From Verrucomicrobiales bacterium (GTDB lineage Bacteria; Verrucomicrobiota; Verrucomicrobiia; Limisphaerales; UBA11320): DNA of 16,609 bases. The translations under genes were made by a program, and so were the position numbers. A model generated the notes under the pieces. It searched no databases, was not told where the DNA came from, and saw only the letters and a list, made by a program, of their open reading frames with translations. The stretch is from NCBI GenBank assembly GCA_003452185.1, contig DMJJ01000058.1:1-16609 (forward strand). The letters are read 5' to 3'. Shown piece after piece: positions 1 through 7,554 of the stretch (the first letter of the stretch is position 1; each line of letters starts with the position of its first letter).

Positions 1-1532
1 GAGGCGCTGATCCGGAGCTCCCCCCCGGCGGGCATCCGGTCCCGGGCGCTGACCGCGAGATTCAGGAACGCCTGCTCCAGCAGGGCCCGATCCCCCCGGA
101 TCGATGGAAGCCCCGGCTGCAGGTCGACCTCGAGGCGGATATCCTCCCCGAGGGTCTTCCCGAGCAGCTCCGCGAGTTTTCGGAGCAGGGGGGCGAGGTC
201 GAGCGTTTCCAGCTTCACGGGGCTTCGTCGACTGAAGGCCTGCAGCTGCAGCGTCACCCGGCCGGCTTGCTCCACGGCGTGAAGCAGTTGTTGCATCGCG
301 TCGCGACTCCTGGGGCTCAGGCCGGTCTCCTCGCGCAGGATGTCCGCCTGGCCCCGGATGACCGTCAGCAGGTTGCTGAACTCATGTCCGACCCCCCCGG
401 CGAGTCGGCCGACGGCCTCGAGGCGCTGGGAATGATGCAGCTGCGCCTCAAGGGTCGCCTGCTCGGTGGTTTCCAGCACCAGGGCGTGCACCAGCGACCC
501 GGCAGGGTAGGGGAAGAACGACCAGGAGAAGACCCTCTTGTTTTGCGTCCAGCTGACACGAAGCCGCTTCTCCCCGGTCAGCAGACATTCCTCGACGATC
601 GCCGCCGCCTGAGGGGGCACACACCCCGCCGGGTGCTCCCGCCCGAGGGAGCGCGCCATGTCGAGCGCCGCCTCGTTGTAGTAGGTCAGCCGGGCGTCGG
701 CTGAAAACATCAGCACCGGGTTCGGGTTCTCCTGCGCGAAACTCGCCAGCCCGGCGATCGCTGACTCGGTTCGTCGCTTCTCCCGCTGGTCATGAATCAC
801 GAAGAGCCTCGCCGGCTGCCCATGAAACCCGATCTCCGCACCCGTGAGCCATGCCTGGACAGGAACCCCCCCGGTGCCGACCAGCGTGACATCCATCTCG
901 AGAGGATGCTCGGCCGAGGGGGCGCGGCTGAGTTTTTCCTCCAACCCCTCCAGATGTTCCGGGGCAACGAAGGAAAGGAGCGGACGACCCAACAGGTCGA
1001 GGGGACTCCCCCCGGCGCTCAGCATCAGGCCGAGTCCCTGGTTCGCGTGCAGAATTCCATCCGCCCCCTCGATCGCCACCCCCGCCGTGACAAGGTCGGC
1101 CAACGCCTGGAACCGATGCTCGGCCTCGCGCAGGTGCTGGTCCGCCCCCTGCAGGTCGAGCCGGAGATCGGTGTTCTCCACCGCCCGGTGGGTCGCCAGG
1201 GGGAGCCGGTCAAGGCACGACCGGAAGACGTAATCGAATGCCCCCATCGCCAGCCCCTCCAAGGCCCCAGCCTCCCCCGGGGCCTCGGTGATCAGGATCA
1301 CCGGAGGATGCCCGTCCAGCCGCCGGAGCAGCTCGGAGGTCAGCCGGGTGGTGATGAGGGGATGCGCCTGGTCGAGAAGGATCGCGTGAAACGGGTGGAT
1401 CCGACACCGCTGGTAAATCTCCGAGGGGGCGGTCAACACCTCAGCCTTGCCCCGCCATCCGGAACGCTCCAGGTGGGCAAGCCAAACCCTCGCCTCCTCG
1501 GTGCTCGAGGTCACCAGCAGAAGATCGGACAT
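1..1532 (-). CDS. PAS-domain sensor histidine kinase with degenerate N-terminal receiver (partial, C-terminus off window)
   Basis: Reading the minus strand from ATG at 1532 gives 510 codons with no stop before the window edge. Residues 1-120 look like a response-regulator receiver: a phosphoacceptor-like D54 in ILLDQ, T82, and FDYVFR where the usual conserved Lys is Arg; the acidic pair near the N-terminus is missing, so it is degenerate. Two PAS-like segments follow (about 139-250 and 256-356), then the H-box GRLAGGVGHEFSNLL with H383, typical of soluble PAS kinases related to two-component hybrids. The ATPase domain begins near 440 and reaches the N-box NLAVSARDRMPAGG, where the Asn that normally binds Mg-ATP is Ser495; the G-boxes lie outside. 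No membrane segment is visible, so it is probably cytoplasmic. ATG 1532 is preferred because GGGG lies 6 nt upstream; an in-frame ATG at 1574 would add 14 residues. The receptor ligand and partner regulator are unknown. Family assignment is secure, activity is not. Confidence 0.88.
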   Translation of the reverse strand, partial: MSDLLLVTSSTEEARVWLAHLERSGWRGKAEVLTAPSEIYQRCRIHPFHAILLDQAHPLITTRLTSELLRRLDGHPPVILITEAPGEAGALEGLAMGAFDYVFRSCLDRLPLATHRAVENTDLRLDLQGADQHLREAEHRFQALADLVTAGVAIEGADGILHANQGLGLMLSAGGSPLDLLGRPLLSFVAPEHLEGLEEKLSRAPSAEHPLEMDVTLVGTGGVPVQAWLTGAEIGFHGQPARLFVIHDQREKRRTESAIAGLASFAQENPNPVLMFSADARLTYYNEAALDMARSLGREHPAGCVPPQAAAIVEECLLTGEKRLRVSWTQNKRVFSWSFFPYPAGSLVHALVLETTEQATLEAQLHHSQRLEAVGRLAGGVGHEFSNLLTVIRGQADILREETGLSPRSRDAMQQLLHAVEQAGRVTLQLQAFSRRSPVKLETLDLAPLLRKLAELLGKTLGEDIRLEVDLQPGLPSIRGDRALLEQAFLNLAVSARDRMPAGGELRISA

Positions 1533-1548
1533 GTGGATCCCCGGTGCG

Positions 1549-1674
1549 TCAGGGATCGGAGTCTTCGCTTGCATAGGTCACGTCCGTGAATCGCTCGCCC
1601 GCAAAGAGGCCAGACACCCCGCCCCGGACCGCCATGCCCAAGGTCGCCAGCATCCCGACCCGCTGTCCCGGCAC
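1549..1674 (-). CDS. possible 41-residue small protein upstream of the histidine kinase
   Basis: A short minus-strand frame, GTG at 1674 (or ATG at 1653), ends at TGA 1549-1551, 16 bp before the kinase ATG. Third codon positions are strongly G/C, and the translation (VPGQRVGMLATLGMAVRGG..., ending FTDVTYASEDSDP) looks protein-like rather than random. If it is real, the kinase start at 1532 becomes natural, because its GGGG ribosome-binding motif lies just after this stop. No family is recognised and no strong Shine-Dalgarno precedes either start. It could equally be the non-coding 5' leader of the kinase mRNA. Confidence 0.3.
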   Translation of the reverse strand: MPGQRVGMLATLGMAVRGGVSGLFAGERFTDVTYASEDSDP

Positions 1675-1716
1675 AACCCGATACAGCTCAACTATGTGAA
1701 ACGCAAGTCGTTGCGG

Positions 1717-1744
1717 TTGTCACGTCAAAATTATCTTACTTAAT
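1717..1744 (+). promoter_or_regulatory. candidate sigma70-type promoter for the MFS gene
   Basis: TTGTCA (1717-1722) and CTTAAT (1739-1744) are separated by 16 bp in the only AT-rich pocket of this region. They match the -35 consensus at 5 of 6 and the -10 at 4 of 6. Transcription would start near 1751, giving a leader of about 210 nt. A second, weaker pair is TTGACT (1831-1836) with GAGACT 17 bp downstream. Sequence match only. Confidence 0.35.
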
Positions 1745-1759
1745 GGAAGGATTAGATTG

Positions 1760-1963
1760 GGCTCTTCATCGGCTGGGCCTGAGTTGCTGTGTGGGAGGCA
1801 ATGAAGAGTCGGATCGGCTCTTCCATCGGCTTGACTGTGGCGGTGCTGCCTCGGAGACTCCGCGGCGATTGATGCGTTTGTTTCTCCAGCCGATCGATTT
1901 GGGTTTCTGCCGGCCTCCGCGGGGCCGGGTCACCCCTTGTTTGTTGGCTGAACCTGCTGCTGC
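1760..1963 (+). promoter_or_regulatory. structured leader of the MFS exporter gene (alternative hairpins)
   Basis: This stretch of the gene-free interval 1575-1963 holds a near-perfect direct repeat: a GGCTCTTC(C)ATCGGCT motif at 1760-1774 and 1816-1830. Between them, ATGAAGAG (1801-1808) is the exact complement of CTCTTCAT (1763-1770), and its GAAGAG core also pairs with CTCTTC (1818-1823). The two hairpins are mutually exclusive. A GC hairpin, CCGGCC (1910-1915) with GGCCGG (1923-1928), follows 36 nt before the MFS ATG. A 31-codon frame starting at ATG 1872 ends in a TGA that overlaps the MFS ATG (ATGA at 1964-1967). Together these resemble an attenuation or coupling leader, but that reading is inference. 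The rest of 1575-1963 shows nothing recognisable apart from the small frame at 1549-1674. Confidence 0.35.
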
Positions 1964-3172
1964 ATGAAAAAGCCCTCCTTGCTGATCATTTTCCTCACGG
2001 TGTTTATCGACCTGATTGGTTTCGGGATCGTGTTGCCGTTGCTGCCGCGGTATGCGGAGCGGTTTGGGGCCCATGGGTTTGAAATTGGCGCGGTGATCAG
2101 CTCGTTCTCGCTGATGCAGTTCTTTTTTTCTCCCTGGTGGGGGCGTTTGAGCGACCGGATCGGCCGTCGCCCGGTCCTCCTGATCAGCAACGGGGCCTCG
2201 GCCCTGTCGTACGCGCTCTTTGCCGTGGCCGCGATGTTCCAGGGGGAGACCGGCCTGATCGTTCTCCTGATTTCCCGGGTGGCTGGAGGGATTTGCGGCG
2301 CGAACCTCTCGGTCGCCTCCGCCTACATCGCGGATGTCACCACCGCCGAAAACCGGTCGAAGGGGATGGGGATGATCGGCATGGCCTTCGGGCTTGGGTT
2401 TATCCTGGGACCGGCGATTGGTGCCTTTGCCGCTGGAAAATGGGGGTTGCAGGCGCCGGGGTGGGTTGCTGCGGCGATCTGCGCCGGGAATTTCATTCTC
2501 GGATGTTTCATTCTCGTGGAGAGCCGGGTGCCGGGCATGAGCAACGCGGCACCCCGTCCGAAGTTCGCCCAATGGAAACACACCCTGCAGCAACCCCACG
2601 TCGGACTACTGATTGCCGTCTTCTTTCTGGCAACCTTCTGTTTCACCTGCTTCGAGACAACCCTCCCCCTGCTGCTGGCCTCCTCAGGGCTGCATTTTGA
2701 TGAGACGGGGATCGGCTGGCTGTTTGCCTACTGCGGGCTCATGGCGGCGTTTGTCCAGGGGGGAAGCATTGGGAGGTTGGTGAAGAAGTTCGGCGAAGCG
2801 AAGCTCATCTGGATGAGCCTGGTGGTGGTGGCGGCCAGCCTGGCCCTCATCCCCCTGGCGGCCAAGCTGGGGAGCCTCCTCGTGGCCCTTGGGCTTTTTG
2901 CCATCGGATCCGGCATCAACCGGGCGCCGACGATGGGCCTGATCTCCAAGAACTCCCCCGTCGACGAGCAGGGGGCGAGCCTCGGGGTTGCGCAGAGTTT
3001 TGGCTCACTGGCCCGCATCCTGGGTCCCCTCTTTGCAACGACCCTCTACGCCCAGTCTCCCAAGCTCCCCTACTTCATCTGCGGCGGCATCGCCCTCGCT
3101 GCCGGGGTGATCGCCATGGGTCGGATTCACGATGTGACCTCGGCCCGGCCCGCCACCCCGCCAAACTCCTGA
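1964..3172 (+). CDS. MFS transporter, TetA/DHA1-like drug:H+ antiporter family
   Basis: This 402-residue inner-membrane protein is of typical 12-helix MFS length. TM1 carries FIDLIGFGIVLPLLP, with the acidic D16 and the GxGxxLPxLP-type motif seen in TetA-type exporters. Motif A, GRLSDRIGRRP (60-70), lies in loop 2-3; motif B spans R105-GGICGANLS in TM4; the antiporter motif C, GLGFILGPAIG (143-153), lies in TM5. A charged central loop (about 190-206) separates the halves, and the second half has a degenerate motif A (GRLVKKFGEAK). It probably exports a small hydrophobic compound using proton-motive force; the substrate cannot be read from sequence and tetracycline resistance should not be assumed. 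ATG 1964 is the first in-frame start after a TGA; no Shine-Dalgarno is visible, but it overlaps the stop of an upstream mini-ORF. It converges on the large secreted-protein gene. Confidence 0.92.
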   Translation: MKKPSLLIIFLTVFIDLIGFGIVLPLLPRYAERFGAHGFEIGAVISSFSLMQFFFSPWWGRLSDRIGRRPVLLISNGASALSYALFAVAAMFQGETGLIVLLISRVAGGICGANLSVASAYIADVTTAENRSKGMGMIGMAFGLGFILGPAIGAFAAGKWGLQAPGWVAAAICAGNFILGCFILVESRVPGMSNAAPRPKFAQWKHTLQQPHVGLLIAVFFLATFCFTCFETTLPLLLASSGLHFDETGIGWLFAYCGLMAAFVQGGSIGRLVKKFGEAKLIWMSLVVVAASLALIPLAAKLGSLLVALGLFAIGSGINRAPTMGLISKNSPVDEQGASLGVAQSFGSLARILGPLFATTLYAQSPKLPYFICGGIALAAGVIAMGRIHDVTSARPATPPNS

Positions 3173-3220
3173 CCCCGCTCCCCGTGCCTCCGGGCGCTCT
3201 CGTTCCGACGTTCCCCGGGC

Positions 3221-3234
3221 CGGGGGCTGCCCCG
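3221..3234. terminator. candidate hairpin between convergent genes
   Basis: CGGGG-GCTG-CCCCG forms a perfect 5-bp stem with a tetraloop, in the 67-bp gap between the MFS stop and the stop of the large secreted-protein gene. There is no T-tract on either strand, so it is at best a weak or factor-dependent terminator. Confidence 0.25.
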
Positions 3235-3239
3235 TGCAT

Positions 3240-6200
3240 CTACCGGTAGACGCCGAGTCGGAAGAACCTTGCTCCGGTGGCCTCCAACTCAATGAAGGCA
3301 ATTTGCGCTCTTCCCTCACCCCAAATGGGGGCCAACGCCGGCTCGAACGGACCTTCCGGGGAGGTTCCCGAAAGCAGGGTGTAAACCCGGCCCGGTTTCC
3401 CGAAGAACTCGACCTGGAAGCCCGTCGGGTTCCGGCTCAGGGTGATTGCCGGGGGGGAGGGGGTTCTGCGGATCGCGTAGTCAAACGAGGTGGAGCTTCC
3501 ATCCGGCAGGTTGGCTGAGTGGATGATTTCGTAGTCGTTGTCCGAGGGTTTCAGCATGACCCAGTACCCGTCGCCCACCCCCTCGGTGATTGCGGGGATG
3601 CTCGAGAAACCAGGGTCCAGGGATGAGAGCAGGTTCTCCGGCGGAAGATGGATCTCAAGGCCCTCGACGCGCCGCTTCAGGCCGTCCCACATCTCCACCG
3701 GGAGCCCTGCCCAAGGGGCTTGCGGCACCTGGACGCCGAACAGGAGCTGGGAAGGGAGCAACGGGCTGGCCGCGGGGCGGAGCAGCGGGCGAAGCCGGTT
3801 GCTGGAGGCGATCCCCGGCCCCTCGCTCGCCAGGGAGGTGAGGGAGGCGACCAGGGGGAAGAGCAGGTACCGGTCTTCAGGGACCAGAACCTCCGGCACC
3901 CTCACCTGCAACGGGCTTTGCTGCACTCCCGGGCCGATGTTCCCGGGGAGGAACCACACGGGGCCTCCGTCGCCGGCGGCGGGCTGCGTCCCCTGGTGTC
4001 CGAGGAGCGGGGAACTTCCGGCCGGCAGGCTCAGGCCCCACCGCCACCACTCGGCGATCCAGTCACCCATGGGCCTCCCCGCCACGGGAGTGGCGGGTCC
4101 ACCCGTGACCATGGCGAAGGGAAGGTCCTGAACCGTGAAGGTGATGAGGGCGTTGGCGGGGGAGTAGAGGCGCTTTGGGGACTCAAGCCAGAGGGAATGG
4201 TCGCTCATTCCCCCTTGCGTCCCCACCAGATGGAGCACCCCCGAGAGGGTCCCATGCGCCGGGATTGGCGGCAGCGCCACCGAGAGCAGACCGTTGGTCA
4301 CGAGCGTCTGAAACCCCGGAGTGAGGCTCTCCACGGTTCTAAACTCGAGTCCCGGATCAAGCGCCAGGCGCATCACGATCCCCGTGGCCCGCAGGCCGCC
4401 CAGGCAGTCCACCCGGAACGGGAGCTTCAGATCCGAGTACGGATAGGGAGAGGCGCTGTTGTAAACATACTCGTGGCTGCCGGGGTAAAGGATGAGATTG
4501 TCCGGCGCGGTGCGTTCGATCTGGAGGATGGAGGGAGAGACAGCCACCACCTCGGTGAGGTTGCTCGCGTAGAGCCGGTAGTTCTGGAGCCCCGTGTAAC
4601 TGGAGTTGGTGATCGAGAATCGAACCTCAGGGCCGGTCGCCGAAAACGCCTCCTCCACCCCCTGCCATTCGTTGGAGAGTAGAATGAGGAAGGGGGGAGT
4701 GCCGGCGAGGCGAAACGAGAAATCCCGTGATTCACCCCACGGGATGGTCGTCGGAACCGGGAGACTCAGAAACGCCGGGGGGATCGCCAGCGACACCACC
4801 GCCACACGGCTCGTCGTGCTGCCGGAAGAGTTCGAGACCACCGCCCGGTAAAGCCCCGCCTGGGAGGGGTCGAAGTTCGTGAAGTCGAGCTCTGCGGACG
4901 TCGCCCCGGGGATTGGAGTGTCGTTGAAATACCATTGAATCCCGGATCCGGTGAAGTTCTTACCCTCCACGAGGAGCCAGCCGGTGCGTCCCTGAGGGAT
5001 GAGGCGATCCTGGGGCTCCGTGGTGATCACCGGATAGAGGATCGCGGAGACGTTCATCACGGCACTGGTCAGGCTTCCATACGCGGTCTTCATCACCAGC
5101 GAATAGGCGCCTGCCTGGGTGGCCTTGAACGACGGGAGGATCAAAGGGTTGGTCTTGGCCACCGGGCTTCCGTTGGCGTACCACTGGAGGCTGAGCGGTC
5201 CGGTCCACTCCAGGTCGACCCCGAGCGTGAGCGGATCCCCCGGAACGATCGCCACGTCCCCGGACTGGCCCCGCACCCTCGGGAGACGCGACATCATCAC
5301 CTGGGCGGTGGCGCTGGTGATCGACCCGAGCCTGTTGGTGATGATCGCAAAGTACGCCCCCTCCTGGGCCGGAGCCAGCTTTGGCAGCGTGAGCACCGGT
5401 TCGGTGGCGCCGGGAATCGCGATCGACTGGAAGTACCACTGGTACGCGAGGGGGGATTCGCCCGAGGCGACCGCCGCCACGGTGGCCGGCTGGCCGGGAA
5501 ACGAGGAGGTGTCGACGGGTTGGAGTACCGGGAGGGGTGGGCCCACCCTGGGCCGGAAGGGGGTGTAGAACGTCACGCTTGCACCTGCCCAGCTCAGGAC
5601 CGGCCCCTGCGCCAGGGTCGCTTCCTCCCCGGCGGTCCCCCATTCCGTCGCCACCACCCCCGCGGTGTCGACGGTATTGTTGACATCAATCACGGCAGAC
5701 TCGGGAAACAACCCCGGCCCATGCACCGCGATTCCGTTCGGCACCGCCTCGTACCAGTAGCCATCCACCGCGGGCGATACTCCTCCCATCAGAGGCGTTC
5801 CTTGCACCGTTCCCAGCGACCTGGGGGAGTCGGGGTTCGACAGGTCGAAGTCGTGCGGACGGCCATCGCTGGCGGTCACCCGGAGCCGGCTCCCCACCAG
5901 ACGCAACGATCGTATTCCCCCGTACGTGGGGAGCTCGACATGACCCCTTCGGACCGGATGGGCCACGTCCGAGTAGTCGATTACCGCGAATCCGGTGGTC
6001 CCTTCGGAGACCACTCCCAACGGTTCGCCGAAATCAGCCGAGATCACGGGATCCGGGAGATCCAGCGATCCAACCAGGGCGGGGTCGTCGGGGGTTCCCA
6101 GGTCGAAAACAGCCAGTGCGTGTTCCCCTCCCGCCATCAGGAGCCGTCCCCCCAGCTCGCGGAGCATGACCGGGGCGTTGGTGTAACTCCGCACCTTCCG

Positions 6201-7454
6201 AATCGACGGCAGGTTGGATGGGTCGAGCAGCGTGAGGACCTCCCCGACCTGGGTGTAAACCCGGGATCCGATCGGCCAGACCGCAGCGGCGGGTTCCGGG
6301 AAGCTCCCCAGGCGCCGGGGGTGGGCCGGCTCCGAGAAGTCGATCAGTTCCACCGAGCCGTCGGTGGCCAGGTATGCCGTGCTCCCCCTGACCTTCAGAT
6401 CCCGCGCGAGCCTCCCGTCCAGGGTGGGGAGTTGCGAGATCCGCTCAAACCCGGAGGAGGTCGTGGCGTCGAAGACCCGGAGCACCCCCGCCGAGGGGGA
6501 TCCGACCCAGTTCCCCTTCCACCCCCAGGGTGAGAAGTCGAAGCTGTAACCAATGCGCCGGGGCTGTGCCGGGTTTGCGACATCAAGGAGCAGGCAGGCC
6601 GCGCCCCCCACCACCGTAGTCGTGCCCGCGACTTCTATGGAGGAGGCGTAGGGGGGGGCTGCGGTGTAGGATCCGAGGAGCTTGGGAGCGGCGGGTTTCG
6701 CGGCATCGTGAATCTCCACATCCCCTGCCCAGGTTGTGGCGTAGAGCAGCCCGCTCCGGCCCGAAACCCGGGCCAGTTGCGCCGGGAGGTTGGCCAGGAA
6801 CCGTGCCGCCGAGAGATTCGTGATCGAGTAGACCTGCACGGGGGTCTGCACCGGCGACATCGCATAGAGGGTGGTGCCGTCCACGGATACCCCCGAGAAC
6901 CCGTTGGGGCTCGTCAGGCGCTGGAGCCGCTGGGGGGCGGCAGGATTTGAAAGCGAGAGGATCTCGATGGCCCCCCCACCGGTCACCACGATCGCGGCGT
7001 TGGTGAGACCCACGACCTTCGAGGCGCCATCCGCCGGCGAGTACGTGGCGATGCGGGTGGGGTGGTTCTCCGCGCCGATCTCGTAGACATGAAGCCCTGC
7101 CGAGCCGTCGGCGACCAGGAGTCGTTCTCCCATCCAGGAGGCTTGGAGGCACTCGCCCGGGGTGTCGACCCAGGCGATCGACGCCGGCTGACCCCCCTGC
7201 TGCCACCGCAGCAGCTCGAACCCCAGGGCCCCCTCACACACCGCCGCAAGGTCTCCCCGGGAGCTGAAATCAAATACCACCCCTCCGGCCTGGAGTGGGA
7301 GCTGGGCGACAAGACTCGGGGAAGCCGAGGAGGGATATCCCATCGCCTCCCGCCCGGGGACAAGGAAACCGAGGAGGAGCACCAAACCCCATTCGATCCA
7401 TCGCCGGCGGGATGCACGGTGAGTCTCCTGGTCATGGGGTGGGACAAGCATCAT
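3240..7454 (-). CDS. large secreted protein: LVIVD-like propeller repeats, Ig-like domains, EWWRW-type domain
   Basis: 1404 residues. The N-terminus has RRRW followed by a hydrophobic stretch (about 19-33), consistent with a Sec signal peptide. Residues 50-600 contain repeats ending in 'x-NPAxPRRLGS'-like motifs (SNPAAPQRL, VANPAQPRRIG, SEPAHPRRLGS, SNPDSPRSLG), the signature of LVIVD beta-propellers. Three Ig-like domains follow (about 637-725, 727-806, 806-890), each with a QWY core strand and a QAGxY or QEGAY turn; a fourth degenerate one covers 890-980. Residues 990-1105 look cohesin-like, an all-beta exported domain. Residues 1125-1325 match a family seen as stand-alone secreted proteins: MGDWIAEWWRWGLSLP, GGPVWFLPG, and DGYWVMLKP near the end. 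The C-terminal 70 residues (GFQVEFFGKPGRVYTLLSG to RFFRLGVYR) are a verrucomicrobial end module. AAGG lies upstream of ATG 7454. It probably acts at the cell surface or outside the cell; no catalytic site is evident. It is last in the putative cimA-valS operon. Confidence 0.88.
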   Translation of the reverse strand: MMLVPPHDQETHRASRRRWIEWGLVLLLGFLVPGREAMGYPSSASPSLVAQLPLQAGGVVFDFSSRGDLAAVCEGALGFELLRWQQGGQPASIAWVDTPGECLQASWMGERLLVADGSAGLHVYEIGAENHPTRIATYSPADGASKVVGLTNAAIVVTGGGAIEILSLSNPAAPQRLQRLTSPNGFSGVSVDGTTLYAMSPVQTPVQVYSITNLSAARFLANLPAQLARVSGRSGLLYATTWAGDVEIHDAAKPAAPKLLGSYTAAPPYASSIEVAGTTTVVGGAACLLLDVANPAQPRRIGYSFDFSPWGWKGNWVGSPSAGVLRVFDATTSSGFERISQLPTLDGRLARDLKVRGSTAYLATDGSVELIDFSEPAHPRRLGSFPEPAAAVWPIGSRVYTQVGEVLTLLDPSNLPSIRKVRSYTNAPVMLRELGGRLLMAGGEHALAVFDLGTPDDPALVGSLDLPDPVISADFGEPLGVVSEGTTGFAVIDYSDVAHPVRRGHVELPTYGGIRSLRLVGSRLRVTASDGRPHDFDLSNPDSPRSLGTVQGTPLMGGVSPAVDGYWYEAVPNGIAVHGPGLFPESAVIDVNNTVDTAGVVATEWGTAGEEATLAQGPVLSWAGASVTFYTPFRPRVGPPLPVLQPVDTSSFPGQPATVAAVASGESPLAYQWYFQSIAIPGATEPVLTLPKLAPAQEGAYFAIITNRLGSITSATAQVMMSRLPRVRGQSGDVAIVPGDPLTLGVDLEWTGPLSLQWYANGSPVAKTNPLILPSFKATQAGAYSLVMKTAYGSLTSAVMNVSAILYPVITTEPQDRLIPQGRTGWLLVEGKNFTGSGIQWYFNDTPIPGATSAELDFTNFDPSQAGLYRAVVSNSSGSTTSRVAVVSLAIPPAFLSLPVPTTIPWGESRDFSFRLAGTPPFLILLSNEWQGVEEAFSATGPEVRFSITNSSYTGLQNYRLYASNLTEVVAVSPSILQIERTAPDNLILYPGSHEYVYNSASPYPYSDLKLPFRVDCLGGLRATGIVMRLALDPGLEFRTVESLTPGFQTLVTNGLLSVALPPIPAHGTLSGVLHLVGTQGGMSDHSLWLESPKRLYSPANALITFTVQDLPFAMVTGGPATPVAGRPMGDWIAEWWRWGLSLPAGSSPLLGHQGTQPAAGDGGPVWFLPGNIGPGVQQSPLQVRVPEVLVPEDRYLLFPLVASLTSLASEGPGIASSNRLRPLLRPAASPLLPSQLLFGVQVPQAPWAGLPVEMWDGLKRRVEGLEIHLPPENLLSSLDPGFSSIPAITEGVGDGYWVMLKPSDNDYEIIHSANLPDGSSTSFDYAIRRTPSPPAITLSRNPTGFQVEFFGKPGRVYTLLSGTSPEGPFEPALAPIWGEGRAQIAFIELEATGARFFRLGVYR

Positions 7455-7554
7455 TGGCGCCTTACGGTTGAGCCATTTTGATACCTCAGGCCGGGGTGCT
7501 TGTCAGTCGGAAAATCCACCCCCCGCGGGACGACGGCGCCGGTGGCCTGGCGCT

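Noticed and set aside
267..1589. Plus-strand open frames (267-704, 792-1589) at the left edge
   Set aside because: They lie antisense to the histidine kinase, whose PAS and H-box motifs are clear.
1743..1967. 74-codon plus-strand frame upstream of the MFS gene taken as a full gene
   Set aside because: Its ATG precedes the predicted transcription start, has no Shine-Dalgarno, and the translation resembles nothing known. Only its last 31 codons are kept as a possible leader peptide.
3239..3250. Perfect 12-bp palindrome TCTACCGGTAGA at the end of the large secreted-protein gene
   Set aside because: It spans the final codons and stop of that gene. A single palindrome of this length has no supporting context such as repeats or a T-tract.
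4935..6533. 532-codon plus-strand open frame opposite the large secreted protein
   Set aside because: Shadow frame; the minus-strand protein has a signal peptide and clear repeats, this one has none.
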